Positions 24,206-33,055 of a stretch of 64,000 nt of DNA are shown here, in pieces (the first letter of the stretch is position 1; every line of letters starts with the position of its first letter). A program made the translations under genes and the position numbers. Origin of the DNA: GCA-003244245 sp050699875 (GTDB lineage Bacteria > Actinomycetota > Actinomycetes > Mycobacteriales > Pseudonocardiaceae); the NCBI GenBank assembly GCA_050699875.1, contig JBOHFX010000184.1, positions 1 through 64,000 on the forward strand, given 5' to 3'. Below the pieces are notes generated by a model. It ran no database searches. It was not told where the DNA came from and was given only the letters and a program-made list of their open reading frames with translations.

Positions 24206-26482
24206 TTGACCGACGTCACGACAACTACCTCCGGCCAGACTGTGCACGAAACGATCGCCGTACTCGACAACGGTGTCTTCGGTAGTCGCACCGTACGATT
24301 CGAAACCGGCCGGCTGGCGCGGCAGGCCGCCGGAGCCGTAGTCGCCTACCTCGATGACGAGACGATGCTGCTGTCCGCCACGACGGCATCCAAACAGCCC
24401 AAGGAGCAGTTCGACTTCTTCCCGCTGACAGTGGACGTCGAGGAGCGGATGTACGCGGCCGGGCGCATTCCCGGCTCCTTTTTCCGCCGTGAGGGTCGCC
24501 CATCCACTGATGCGATACTCACCTGCCGGCTGATCGACCGCCCGTTGCGTCCCTGTTTCGTGGACGGTCTACGCAATGAGGTGCAGGTCGTCGTCACCGT
24601 GCTCAGCCTCAACCCGGCCGACCCTTACGACGTGCTCGCGATCAACGCTGCGTCAGCGTCGACCCAGCTGTCGGGATTGCCGTTCTCCGGTCCGGTCGGT
24701 GCCACTCGAATGGCGCTGGTCAACGAGGAGGGTCGCAACCAGTGGGTCGCCTTCCCGACCTATGAACAGACCAGCCGGGCGGTATTCGACATGGTCGTCG
24801 CCGGCCGGATGGTCGATGACGGCCCGACCAGCGATGTGGCGATCATGATGGTGGAGGCGGAGGCCACCGACGCTGCAGTCGAGCTGATCGCCGGCGGCGC
24901 TCAGGCCCCGACCGAGGATGTGGTGGCCGCCGGGCTAGAGGCAGCCAAGCCGTTCATCCGCATCCTGTGCCAGGCCCAGCAGGAGCTCACCGCGGCGGCT
25001 GGCAGCCCCACGCTGGAGTTCCCCACTTTCCCCGCTTACCAGCCAGATGCCCTGGACGCTGTCCGCGACGCGGTGGCCGACGAACTGGCGCAGGTCCTGG
25101 CTATTGCGGGCAAGCAGGAGCGGGAAAACCGGCTCGATGAGCTCAAGGCCAGTGCTCTGGAGCGCCTCGGCGCGCGTTTCGAGGGCCGCGAGAAGGAGAT
25201 CAGCGCGGCGTTCCGGGCCGCGACCAAGTCGGCGGTACGCCAGCGCATCCTGCGCGAGAAGGTGCGCATCGACGGTCGTGGTATCACCGATATCCGGCCG
25301 CTGTCGGCGGAGGTCGACCTGATCCCCCGGGCGCACGGTTCGGCCCTGTTCGAACGTGGCGAGACCCAAATCCTCGGCGCGACCACGCTGAACATGCTGC
25401 GCATGGAGCAGCAGATCGACTCGCTGGGCCCGGAGACCACCAAACGTTACCTGCACCACTACAACTTCCCGCCGTTCTCCACCGGGGAGACTGGCCGGGT
25501 GGGCTCACCGAAGCGGCGCGAGATCGGTCACGGTGCGCTGGCTGAGCGGGCGTTGATCCCGGTGCTGCCCAGCCGTGAGGAGTTCCCCTACGCGATCCGT
25601 CAGGTCTCCGAGGCGTTGGGCTCCAACGGCTCCACCTCGATGGGCTCGGTCTGCGCGTCCACGATGTCCCTGCTCAACGCGGGAGTCCCGCTCAAGGCAC
25701 CGGTGGCCGGTATCGCGATGGGTCTGGTGTCCGGTGAAGTCGATGGCAAACAGACCTTCGTCGCCCTCACCGACATCCTGGGCGCCGAAGACGCTTTCGG
25801 GGACATGGACTTCAAGGTCGCCGGCACCAGCACGTTCGTGACCGCGTTGCAGCTGGACACCAAGCTGACCGGGATCCCGTCGGACGTCCTGGCCGGCGCG
25901 CTGTCACAGGCCCGAGATGCCCGGCTGACCATTCTCGGCGTGATGGCGCAGGCCATCGATGGACCGGATGAGATGAGCCCGCACGCCCCGCGGGTCACCG
26001 CGATCAAGATCCCGGTCGACAAGATCGGCGAGGTGATTGGCCCGAAGGGCAAGATGATCAACTCGATCACTGAGGAGACCGGCGCAGACATCTCCATCGA
26101 GGACGACGGCACAATCTACGTCGGCGCCAGTGACGGTCCGTCCGCCGAGGCCGCCATTGGCCGGATCAACGCAATCGCCAACCCGCAGCTGCCCAAGGTG
26201 GGGGAGCGGTTCCTGGGCACTGTCGTGAAGACCGCCGCCTTCGGCGCGTTCGTTTCGCTGGTACCCGGCAAGGATGGCCTGGTGCACATCTCCAAGCTGG
26301 GCAACGGCAAACGCATCGGCAAGGTCGAAGATGTGGTGAAAGTCGGTGACAAGCTGCGCGTGGAGGTGGCCGACATCGACAACCGCGGCAAGATCAGCCT
26401 GGTGCCGGTCAGCGACGAGAACACCGCCGCCTCAGATACCGGCCCCACCACGGCCAGCACTGAGGTCCCGGCCGGCACGTGA
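24206..26482 (+). CDS. pnp: Polynucleotide phosphorylase
   Basis: PNPase degrades RNA 3' to 5' using phosphate, and in actinobacteria also adds heteropolymeric tails. The 758-residue protein has two RNase PH domains (first from residue 12, second from about 345 with IRPLSAEVDLIPRAHGSALFERGETQ), a KH domain (KIGEVIGPKGKMINSITEETG near 608) and an S1 domain (GTVVKTAAFGAFVSLVPGKDGLVHIS near 676). The start is a TTG at 24206 behind GAGGAGGAG. An upstream extension of the frame to 23975 has no family match. Confidence 0.96.
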   Translation: MTDVTTTTSGQTVHETIAVLDNGVFGSRTVRFETGRLARQAAGAVVAYLDDETMLLSATTASKQPKEQFDFFPLTVDVEERMYAAGRIPGSFFRREGRPSTDAILTCRLIDRPLRPCFVDGLRNEVQVVVTVLSLNPADPYDVLAINAASASTQLSGLPFSGPVGATRMALVNEEGRNQWVAFPTYEQTSRAVFDMVVAGRMVDDGPTSDVAIMMVEAEATDAAVELIAGGAQAPTEDVVAAGLEAAKPFIRILCQAQQELTAAAGSPTLEFPTFPAYQPDALDAVRDAVADELAQVLAIAGKQERENRLDELKASALERLGARFEGREKEISAAFRAATKSAVRQRILREKVRIDGRGITDIRPLSAEVDLIPRAHGSALFERGETQILGATTLNMLRMEQQIDSLGPETTKRYLHHYNFPPFSTGETGRVGSPKRREIGHGALAERALIPVLPSREEFPYAIRQVSEALGSNGSTSMGSVCASTMSLLNAGVPLKAPVAGIAMGLVSGEVDGKQTFVALTDILGAEDAFGDMDFKVAGTSTFVTALQLDTKLTGIPSDVLAGALSQARDARLTILGVMAQAIDGPDEMSPHAPRVTAIKIPVDKIGEVIGPKGKMINSITEETGADISIEDDGTIYVGASDGPSAEAAIGRINAIANPQLPKVGERFLGTVVKTAAFGAFVSLVPGKDGLVHISKLGNGKRIGKVEDVVKVGDKLRVEVADIDNRGKISLVPVSDENTAASDTGPTTASTEVPAGT

Positions 26483-27786
26483 CCCCGCTGCAGCAGCCCG
26501 GGGGTGGGACGCTCCAGCGCAGCGTGTTGCCCTCCGGGTTGCGGGTGGTGACCGAGCAGCTGCCCGGCTCGCGCTCGGCGGCCGTCGGAATGTGGGTGGC
26601 GGTGGGTTCGCGTGACGAACCTGCCGCGGTGGCCGGTGCGGCGCACTACCTGGAGCACCTGCTGTTCAAGGGCACCGCGCGGCGCACCGCGGTGGCGATC
26701 GCCCAGGAAATCGACGCGGTGGGCGGCGAGCTCAATGCGTTCACCACCAAGGAGCACACCTGCTACCACGCGCACGTCCTGCACTGCGACCTTGAGCTTG
26801 CCGTCGACCTGATCTGCGACGTGCTGGGTGACGCGCTGCTCGACCCGGCCGACGTCGACCTCGAGCGCGCCGTGGTTTTCGAGGAGATCGCGATGCGCGA
26901 CGACGACCCCGAGGACCTGCTGCACGACGAGTTCTGTGCCGCGCTGTTCGGTGAGCACCCCCTGGGCCGCCCGGTTCTGGGTACCGAGGAATCGATCACC
27001 GCGATGAGTCGGGATGCGCTGCACCGCTTCTACCGCCAGTGCTACACACCGGAGCGGATGGTGCTGACGGCCAGCGGTAACGTCACACACAGCGCCGTGC
27101 TGGCCGCTGTGGAGCGCAGCTTCGGACACCGCCTGACCGGGTGCGCGCAACCCGTGGCCCCCCGCTGCGGCCAAGTCACCATTACCGATCGGTGCGCACT
27201 GGCATTGTGCCCCGACTCGTCCGAGCAGGCCCACCTCATGCTGGGGGTGCCGGCCTTGGATCGGCACGACGACCGGCGCTATGTGCTCGGTGTGCTCAAC
27301 GCCGCGCTCGGCGGCGGGATGAGCTCGCGGCTGTTCCAGCAGGTCCGCGAGCAGCGTGGGCTGGCATATTCGGTGTACTCCACGGTGGACTGTTACGCCG
27401 ATACCGGCAGCCTCTCGATCTACGCCGGCTGCTCCCCGGACCGGTTGGGCGAGGTGGCCGCGGTGATCGGTGACGTGCTGACCGATCTGGCTCGTGACGG
27501 TCTGTGCGGTACCGAGTTGGCTCGCGGCAAGGGGCAGCTGCGTGGCGGGTTGGTGCTGGGCCTGGAGGATGCGCCGTCCTGGATGAGCCGGATCGGCACT
27601 GCGGAGCTCAACCACGGCGAGCACCACATCATCGAGGATGAGTTACGGCAGATCGACGCGGTCACCGCGGAGCAGGTCGGTGAGCTGGCCCGTGAGCTGC
27701 TCGGCCGGCCGGTCACGGCCGCCGTGGTGGGTCCCTACGCCCACGCGCAAGATCTACCCCACGAGATAGCGGAGTTGACCGGATGA
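26479..27786 (+). CDS. M16-family zinc metallopeptidase (PepR-like)
   Basis: The 435-residue protein carries the inverted zinc motif HYLEHLLFKGT near residues 55-65 with the distal Glu in VVFEEIAMRDDDPEDL near 131. It also has the later GGGMSSRLFQQVREQRGLAYSVYS block near 275-294 that marks the second M16 domain. It is the pitrilysin/mitochondrial processing peptidase-like protein usually found between pnp and dapB in actinobacteria. The GTG start overlaps the pnp stop (GTGA). Its substrates are unknown. Confidence 0.93.
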   Translation: MTPLQQPGGGTLQRSVLPSGLRVVTEQLPGSRSAAVGMWVAVGSRDEPAAVAGAAHYLEHLLFKGTARRTAVAIAQEIDAVGGELNAFTTKEHTCYHAHVLHCDLELAVDLICDVLGDALLDPADVDLERAVVFEEIAMRDDDPEDLLHDEFCAALFGEHPLGRPVLGTEESITAMSRDALHRFYRQCYTPERMVLTASGNVTHSAVLAAVERSFGHRLTGCAQPVAPRCGQVTITDRCALALCPDSSEQAHLMLGVPALDRHDDRRYVLGVLNAALGGGMSSRLFQQVREQRGLAYSVYSTVDCYADTGSLSIYAGCSPDRLGEVAAVIGDVLTDLARDGLCGTELARGKGQLRGGLVLGLEDAPSWMSRIGTAELNHGEHHIIEDELRQIDAVTAEQVGELARELLGRPVTAAVVGPYAHAQDLPHEIAELTG

Positions 27787-28595
27787 CCGCGGCTGAGCAG
27801 GTGCGCTCCGCTGAGCAGATGTCCCGGGCCGGCGAACGGTCCGAGGAGAACCCGATCCGGGTCGGGGTGCTCGGGGCTCGCGGCCGGGTGGGCACCGAGG
27901 TGTGCAAAGCCGTGGACACCGCCGACGACATGGAACTCGTCGCGATGGTCGACGCGGGTGACTGGATGTTCAACGTCGCCGACGCGGGCGCCGAGGTGGT
28001 CGTCGACTTCACCCATCCCGACGTGGTGATGGACAACGTGCGCTTCTGCGTGGACCAGCGCATCCACGCCGTCGTGGGAACCACCGGCTTCACCGAGACC
28101 CGGCTGGCCCAGGTCCGCGAATGGCTGGTGCCCAAACCCGACCTCGGGGTGTTGATCGCCCCCAACTTCGCCATCGGCGCGATCCTGTCGATGCGATTCG
28201 CGGCGATGGCCGCCCGGTTCTACGAGTCGGTGGAAATCGTGGAGCTGCACCACCCGCGCAAGGCTGACGCTCCGTCCGGCACTGCGACCCGCACCGCGGC
28301 GCTCATCGCGGCTGCCCGCGCGCAAGCCGGGATGGGTCCGCCTTTCGATGCCACCACCCGATCCCTACCCGGGGCCCGGGGCGCCGGCGTCGACGGGATC
28401 CGGGTGCATGCTGTGCGGTTGACCGGGCTCATCGCGCACCAGGAGGTGTTGCTGGGCACCGAAGGCGAAACCCTGACGATCCGCCACGACACGCTGGACC
28501 GCTCGTCGTTCATGCCCGGCGTCCTGCTCGCCGTCCGCTCAGTCCTTACTCGCCCCGGCCTCACGGTGGGCTTGGAACCCCTCCTCGACCTATAG
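27783..28595 (+). CDS. dapB: 4-hydroxy-tetrahydrodipicolinate reductase
   Basis: DapB reduces 4-hydroxy-tetrahydrodipicolinate with NAD(P)H in the lysine/diaminopimelate pathway. The 270 residues have GVLGARGRVGTEV near 29-41 (nucleotide-binding), VGTTGFTE near 98 and ELHHPRKADAPSGTATR near 155-171 with the catalytic His and Lys. The first 25 residues are non-conserved, so a slightly later start is conceivable. The ATG overlaps the peptidase stop (ATGA). dapA lies about 4.5 kb downstream. Confidence 0.95.
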   Translation: MTAAEQVRSAEQMSRAGERSEENPIRVGVLGARGRVGTEVCKAVDTADDMELVAMVDAGDWMFNVADAGAEVVVDFTHPDVVMDNVRFCVDQRIHAVVGTTGFTETRLAQVREWLVPKPDLGVLIAPNFAIGAILSMRFAAMAARFYESVEIVELHHPRKADAPSGTATRTAALIAAARAQAGMGPPFDATTRSLPGARGAGVDGIRVHAVRLTGLIAHQEVLLGTEGETLTIRHDTLDRSSFMPGVLLAVRSVLTRPGLTVGLEPLLDL

Positions 28596-28603
28596 CCCGT
28601 CCT

Positions 28604-29179
28604 TTACCGTCCAGACCCGGATGCCAAGGCGAGTACGAGGTCGAGCGGGCCGGTGAGGCGTAGTTCGCGTAGGGGGCGGCCGTCCGCGTCCAGGGTGCGC
28701 ACCGTGCCGTCGGGGTTCCAGCCGGCGCGGCGGTAGAAGCTCAGGGAGGCCGGGTCCTCGGCGGGCACCCAGACGATGCCACGGGTTGCGCCGGCATCGC
28801 GCAGCAACGCTGCGGCCGCGGCGAGCAACCGCCCACCGTGGCCTCGGCGTCCCCATCTCGGCTCCACGAGCAGGGTGCTCACCAACACGGTGTGTGCCGC
28901 ATCCAAAGGCAGGGTGCCATCGGCGGCAGTCACGTCGTCGGCGGGAGCCGGACCGGCCACCACGAACCCGACCGGATCGTCACCCTCGGTGGCGATCAGC
29001 ACAGTGGCACCACCCTCGACGGTGTCCGCCCAGGCCTGCTGCACCTGTGGTGCATCCAGTCCCTCGAGTGTCCCGGGCGGCAGCAGCTCGGAGTAGGCGG
29101 CCCGCCAGGTGGCGCGATGCAGGGCGGCGAGCACAGAGGCATCCGCGGATGTGGCGGCGCGCACCCGGGCCGTTGCCAT
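28604..29179 (-). CDS. GNAT-family N-acetyltransferase
   Basis: The 191-residue protein starts ATARVRAATSADASVLAALHRATWRAAY and has STLLVEPRWGRRGHGGRLLAAAAALL near 113-138, with the RxxGxG acetyl-CoA loop, and SLSFYRRAGWNPDGT near 156. These are typical GNAT motifs. The substrate cannot be inferred. The ATG at 29179 is where similarity begins; upstream frame codons lie in the gap to the divergent winged-helix gene. It converges on dapB with 8 bases between. Confidence 0.87.
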   Translation of the reverse strand: MATARVRAATSADASVLAALHRATWRAAYSELLPPGTLEGLDAPQVQQAWADTVEGGATVLIATEGDDPVGFVVAGPAPADDVTAADGTLPLDAAHTVLVSTLLVEPRWGRRGHGGRLLAAAAALLRDAGATRGIVWVPAEDPASLSFYRRAGWNPDGTVRTLDADGRPLRELRLTGPLDLVLALASGSGR

Positions 29180-29224
29180 GCCGTAACGGTATCGAGCTCG
29201 GTCCCGGCGGATTGTCAGTGTCCG

Positions 29225-30496
29225 ATGGCAGCATCGTTGACTGTGCAAACCATGGGATTGGCCGCCGCGCGGCGCACTGCATTGGCGGCACAGGGTTTCG
29301 CCGATCCACATCCAGCCGGACCGGTGACCCGGCGGCATCTTCTGCGGGTACTCAATCGCATTCGGCTGCTACAGCTTGACTCGGTGAACGTCCTAGCGCG
29401 GGCGCATTACCTGCCGGTGTTCAGCAGGCTGGGCCCCTATCCAAAGGAACTGCTCGACGCCGCCGCCTGGGCGTACCCGGTGCGCCGTCCTCGCCTGCTG
29501 GTGGAGTATTGGGCGCACGAAGCGAGCTTGGTCCCGGTGCAGGACTGGCCGCTGTTGCATTCGGGGGCCAAGAAGCCGGGCTGGTGGCAAGGGTACGGGA
29601 AGCTGGCGGCCGGAGCGCCGGAACTGGTCTCGGCTGTACTGGACGCGGTCAAGGAGCACGGCCCGATCGGCGCGGGCGCCCTGGAGCGGGAGTTGGGTGG
29701 CGGGGCCGGCGCAGCGCCGGGGTCGTGGTGGAACCGGACCGACACCAAGCGGATCTGTGAATGGCTTTTCGGCATAGGAGAACTCACCACCGGCACGCGC
29801 CGCGGATTCGAGCGGCTCTATGACCTGCCCGAGCGAGTGTTACCGGCCGAAGTGCTCGGCCACCGGATCGGTGCCGCCGAGGGTGCCCGCGGGCTGATCG
29901 CTGCGGCCGGCGCCGCGCTGGGCATAGCCACCGAGCCCGACCTACGGGACTACTACCGGCTATCACCGGAGCGCAGCAGGCAGGCGGTCGCGGAACTGGT
30001 GGATGCCGGGCAGCTGGAACCGGTGATGGTCCAGGGCTGGCGGGCGCTGGCCTACCGGCACCGAGACGCTCGCACGCCACGGCGGGTCACCGGTGCCGCC
30101 CTGCTGTGCCCGTTTGATCCGCTGATCTGGGACCGGACGCGCACTGAGCGCCTGTTCGGCTTCCGCTACCGGATCGAGATATACGTCCCGGAACACCGGC
30201 GCAACCACGGTTACTACGTGTTCCCGTTTCTTTTGGATGGGCAACTTGTCGCCAGGGTCGACCTCAAGGCTGACCGGGCCGCAGGTCTACTGCGGGTGCC
30301 GGGTGCCTTCGCTGAGCCGGGGGTTGCCGATCCCTTGCGGGTGGTCGCCGAGCTCGCCACGGCGCTTCAGGAGATCGCCGGATGGTCGGAGCTGGAGGGG
30401 ATCGCCATGGGGGAGCGCGGTGACCTGGCTACGGCCCTAGCTGCCGCGACTGGGCGTCGCACTGGTTCCTGCCTGGTCAGGACGGTGCGGTTGTGA
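29225..30496 (+). CDS. Winged-helix DNA-binding protein of the YcaQ/HTH_42 family
   Basis: The 424-residue protein has the YcaQ pattern: RRHLLRVLNRIRLLQLDSVNVLARAHYLPVFSRLG near 37-71, LVEYWAHEASLVP near 92, WWNRTDTKRICEWLFGIGEL near 166 and LCPFDPLIWDRTRTERLFGFRYRIEIY near 294. Relatives in E. coli and in Streptomyces gene clusters act as DNA glycosylases on interstrand crosslinks or bulky adducts. That role is plausible here but not proven. The start may be the ATG at 29225 or at 29252. The 3' end overlaps the convergent DUF4097 gene by 20 bases. Confidence 0.88.
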   Translation: MAASLTVQTMGLAAARRTALAAQGFADPHPAGPVTRRHLLRVLNRIRLLQLDSVNVLARAHYLPVFSRLGPYPKELLDAAAWAYPVRRPRLLVEYWAHEASLVPVQDWPLLHSGAKKPGWWQGYGKLAAGAPELVSAVLDAVKEHGPIGAGALERELGGGAGAAPGSWWNRTDTKRICEWLFGIGELTTGTRRGFERLYDLPERVLPAEVLGHRIGAAEGARGLIAAAGAALGIATEPDLRDYYRLSPERSRQAVAELVDAGQLEPVMVQGWRALAYRHRDARTPRRVTGAALLCPFDPLIWDRTRTERLFGFRYRIEIYVPEHRRNHGYYVFPFLLDGQLVARVDLKADRAAGLLRVPGAFAEPGVADPLRVVAELATALQEIAGWSELEGIAMGERGDLATALAAATGRRTGSCLVRTVRL

Positions 30497-31391
30497 CCAG
30501 CGCGTCTCCCGACCCGGTACGGGCCCGGACCCGCAGGGCGACGCTACCCTCGACCGGCGCTCCGCCGACCGGTAAGTCGCTGCGTGCCCACCCCGAGCCG
30601 GAGCTGACGTCCAGCTCGGCGAGTACGCCGGGGTGGATCCCCACGCGCAGCTGCCCCGAACCCGTGGTGAGCTCAAGACCGCCGGCGCAGGCGTCGACCA
30701 CGGTGACGTCACCGCTGCCGGTGCGTGCGCTCAGGTCGTGCTTCACGGCGCCAAGCCGGACGTCACCGGAACCGGTCTGTACGGTGCTACCGCCGTCGGT
30801 GCCTTCGAGGCTGTTCACGTCGACCTCACCGGAGCCGGTCCGCGCCCGTAGCCTGCCCAGCACCGTCCCCAAGCGCACATCGCCCGAGCCGGTGCGGACT
30901 TCAGCGGCCCCGGTGCACCGCTGCGCCCGGATCTGCCCGGAACCGGTCGCGGCATCGACCCCAGCGGCCACGCCGGTGACGGTGATGTCCGCGGAACCGC
31001 TGCGGGCGGTGATCGACGAGTCCGGTGGAGCACTTACTTGGATGATCAACGGCACGGTGCGCAGCGGCACGTCCCGGGGACTGCGTACGGTGAGCCGCTT
31101 CCCGCTGAAGTCGATCAGCGTGCGGCGCACCGCCTCGGCGGCCAGCTCACCCGCTGGGGCCGCCCCGGTCTGCTCGCCCAACCACGTCAGCAGGCCGGCG
31201 ATCCCGACGCTCCACGGTGGTCGGTTGGTCGGATCGGCGCGGATCTGCACACTCACTCCACCGGGATCAGCAGCCTCCTCGAGCGTGATGTCCAGCTGTC
31301 CGCTGTCGAGTTCGACCCAGACGTCAATCGGTCCTTCGCACTCGAAGTGCTGTTGGCGAACCACCGATGCGTCGGCGACGTCGCGCTCCAC
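30477..31391 (-). CDS. DUF4097 beta-strand repeat protein
   Basis: The 304-residue protein has a variable N-terminal third with a helix and then about eight TGSG(D/Q/E) turns spaced 18-25 residues apart (ARSGSADITV, ATGSGQIRA, RTGSGDVRLG and similar), building a repetitive beta structure as in DUF4097 putative adhesin-like proteins. There is no signal peptide, so it is probably cytoplasmic. The GTG start has GAGGAGG upstream. It lies 39 bases after the ribbon-helix-helix gene and is probably co-transcribed with it. Its role is unknown. Confidence 0.85.
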   Translation of the reverse strand: MERDVADASVVRQQHFECEGPIDVWVELDSGQLDITLEEAADPGGVSVQIRADPTNRPPWSVGIAGLLTWLGEQTGAAPAGELAAEAVRRTLIDFSGKRLTVRSPRDVPLRTVPLIIQVSAPPDSSITARSGSADITVTGVAAGVDAATGSGQIRAQRCTGAAEVRTGSGDVRLGTVLGRLRARTGSGEVDVNSLEGTDGGSTVQTGSGDVRLGAVKHDLSARTGSGDVTVVDACAGGLELTTGSGQLRVGIHPGVLAELDVSSGSGWARSDLPVGGAPVEGSVALRVRARTGSGDALVTTAPS

Positions 31392-31430
31392 GATTCCTCC
31401 TCAGCAAGGTCCTTCAGCCCGGCACAACTC

Positions 31431-32015
31431 TCAGCCCTGCACCCAGCCCTGGACTCGATTGCGGCTGCGGCGGTCGCCGCGGCCGCCCCGGGGCTCGTTC
31501 CACGGCTCGCCGTGCAGCGCGCCCGCCACGGCCTGCGAGACCCAGGTGTTCAGCGAGACGCCCTGCTCGGCGGCCGCACGTTCAGCCTGTGTCTTGACCT
31601 GGTCGATCAGCCTCAGGGTCATCCGTCTGATGTCGCCCCCGGCGTCCACGAAGGGCGGGATCCCCGGCCCGTGGGGGGGCGGCGGCCGGTCGAAGTGTGG
31701 CCCGGTCGAATGGGATTCGGCGGCCGTCTGGGTTTCACTGGCATGTGGCCCGGTGGCGCTGAACCCGCCATCCGAGGGCGAGCTCACCGCCACCCGCACG
31801 TCGCGGCCGTCGAGGCGCACCTCCACCACCCGATCGTCCAACGTCGCGGTGACCTCCGCGGCGAGATCGGCCAGGGCAGTCATGATTGCCAGGCGAGCGG
31901 CGGGTTCCAGGGCAGCACCCAGCACGGCCGCGGTGTGCCGGGTCTGGTCGTCGCCCGCCGACGCGGCGGCGGTGAGATCCTCGCGCAACTGGTGGATGTA
32001 CGGCGTCAAATCCAT
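31431..32015 (-). CDS. HicB/RHH-type putative transcriptional regulator
   Basis: The 194-residue protein starts MDLTPYIHQLREDLTAAASAG and carries a helical N-terminal region, a strand pair (RVVEVRLDGRDVRVAV), a low-complexity Pro/His linker, and near residues 145-175 a ribbon-helix-helix segment (RRMTLRLIDQVKTQAERAAAEQGVSLNTWVSQAVAGAL) of HicB type. The ATG at 32015 sits about 7 bases downstream of a -10 element, so the mRNA may be leaderless. Three 12-bp-spaced repeats cover its promoter and start. It heads an operon with the DUF4097 gene. No toxin partner is visible. Confidence 0.8.
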   Translation of the reverse strand: MDLTPYIHQLREDLTAAASAGDDQTRHTAAVLGAALEPAARLAIMTALADLAAEVTATLDDRVVEVRLDGRDVRVAVSSPSDGGFSATGPHASETQTAAESHSTGPHFDRPPPPHGPGIPPFVDAGGDIRRMTLRLIDQVKTQAERAAAEQGVSLNTWVSQAVAGALHGEPWNEPRGGRGDRRSRNRVQGWVQG

Positions 32016-32058
32016 GACGCCAATCATGACGTCAGGTATGACGCCAGTCAAGGTGTCA
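32014..32058 (-). promoter_or_regulatory. Promoter with 12-bp-phased operator repeats
   Basis: ATGACGCCA, ATGACGTCA and ATGACGCCA start at 32014, 32026 and 32038, exactly 12 bp apart, followed by a decayed copy at 32050. On the minus strand a TTGACT (-35, 32046-32051) and CATGAT (-10, 32023-32028) are separated by 17 bp within the array. Repeated half-sites at this spacing suit ribbon-helix-helix repressors, so autoregulation by the adjacent gene is likely. Confidence 0.65.
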
Positions 32059-32130
32059 GTGGTGTCGCAGTAGGCTGCGTCGTCGAGTTGGGGACTCGGA
32101 GCAGGCCCCGTGCGAGAGGAGTGGTGCGCC

Positions 32131-32940
32131 GTGAGCCAACCTGAGGGAATCCACCCCGACCGAGTTGACCCCGGTGGAGATGACACAGAGGTGGGCACGG
32201 TGGCGTTGCGGGTTCAGCTCGTCGCCAAGACCGAGTTCTTCCCCCCCGCCGATGTGCCTTGGTCCACCGACGTCGACGGCGGTCAGGCACTGGCCGAGTT
32301 CGCCGGCCGGGCCTGCTACCAATCCTGGCGCAAGCCCAATTCGGCGACCGCTACGAATGCCGGCTACCTGAAACACATTCTCGAGGTCGGCCACCTGTCG
32401 GTGCTCGAGCACGGCACGGTGACCTTCTATCTCACCGGTGTGTCCCGATCACTGACCCACGAACTTATCCGGCACCGGCACTTCTCCTATTCACAGCTTT
32501 CGCAGCGCTACGTCCCGGAGCGGACCGCATCCATGGTCGAGCCGGACGTGATCGCCAACGACCCCGAGTTACACCAGCGGTTCCACGCCGCGGCCCGCGC
32601 CAGTCAGCAGGCCTACAACGATCTGCTCGCCGGATTGGAGAAGCGCTTCGCCGACGAGCCCAACGCCACGCTGCGCCGTAAGCAGGCCCGTCAGGCCGCT
32701 CGCTCTGTGCTGCCCAACGCCACCGAGACCCGTATCGTGGTTACCGGCAATTACCGCGCGTGGCGGCACTTCATCGCGATGCGAGCCACCGAGCATGCTG
32801 ACGTGGAGATCCGCGCGCTGGCCGTGGAATGCCTGCGCCACCTGCACAAAGCAGCACCGAACGTGTTCAGCGACTTCGAGATCTGCACCCTGCCTGACGG
32901 GACTGAGATCGCCTCCAGCCCGTTCGTGTCAGAAGGTTGA
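32131..32940 (+). CDS. thyX: Flavin-dependent thymidylate synthase ThyX
   Basis: ThyX methylates dUMP to dTMP using methylene-tetrahydrofolate and FADH2. The product (269 aa from the GTG at 32131) contains the ThyX motif RHRHFSYSQLSQR near 113-125, ACYQSWRKPN near 65 and HLSVLEHGTVTFYLTGVSR near 88-106. The GTG at 32131 follows GAGAGGAG; GTG codons at 32110 and 32191 are alternatives. It is divergent from the HicB-like gene and upstream of dapA, as in mycobacteria. Confidence 0.95.
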   Translation: MSQPEGIHPDRVDPGGDDTEVGTVALRVQLVAKTEFFPPADVPWSTDVDGGQALAEFAGRACYQSWRKPNSATATNAGYLKHILEVGHLSVLEHGTVTFYLTGVSRSLTHELIRHRHFSYSQLSQRYVPERTASMVEPDVIANDPELHQRFHAAARASQQAYNDLLAGLEKRFADEPNATLRRKQARQAARSVLPNATETRIVVTGNYRAWRHFIAMRATEHADVEIRALAVECLRHLHKAAPNVFSDFEICTLPDGTEIASSPFVSEG

Positions 32941-33055
32941 TCGGTGCCCTGACGCGGACGCGTAGCGTGCAAACATGGATCTAGAGCAGCACTCAACGGG
33001 GGGTGTGATGAACCAACCCCACGAGAGTTCCGGCAGGCACCGGTAGCGTTTACGC

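Noticed and set aside
26116..27627. 503-codon minus-strand frame opposite pnp and the M16 peptidase
   Set aside because: Both plus-strand genes carry intact catalytic motifs over the same bases, and the minus frame is an artefact of high GC third positions.
30493..32144. Plus-strand frames of 526 and 368 codons opposite DUF4097 and the HicB-like gene
   Set aside because: The minus-strand products show TGSG repeats and a ribbon-helix-helix domain with good start sites. The plus frames are low-complexity Ser/Pro/Arg readings without motifs.
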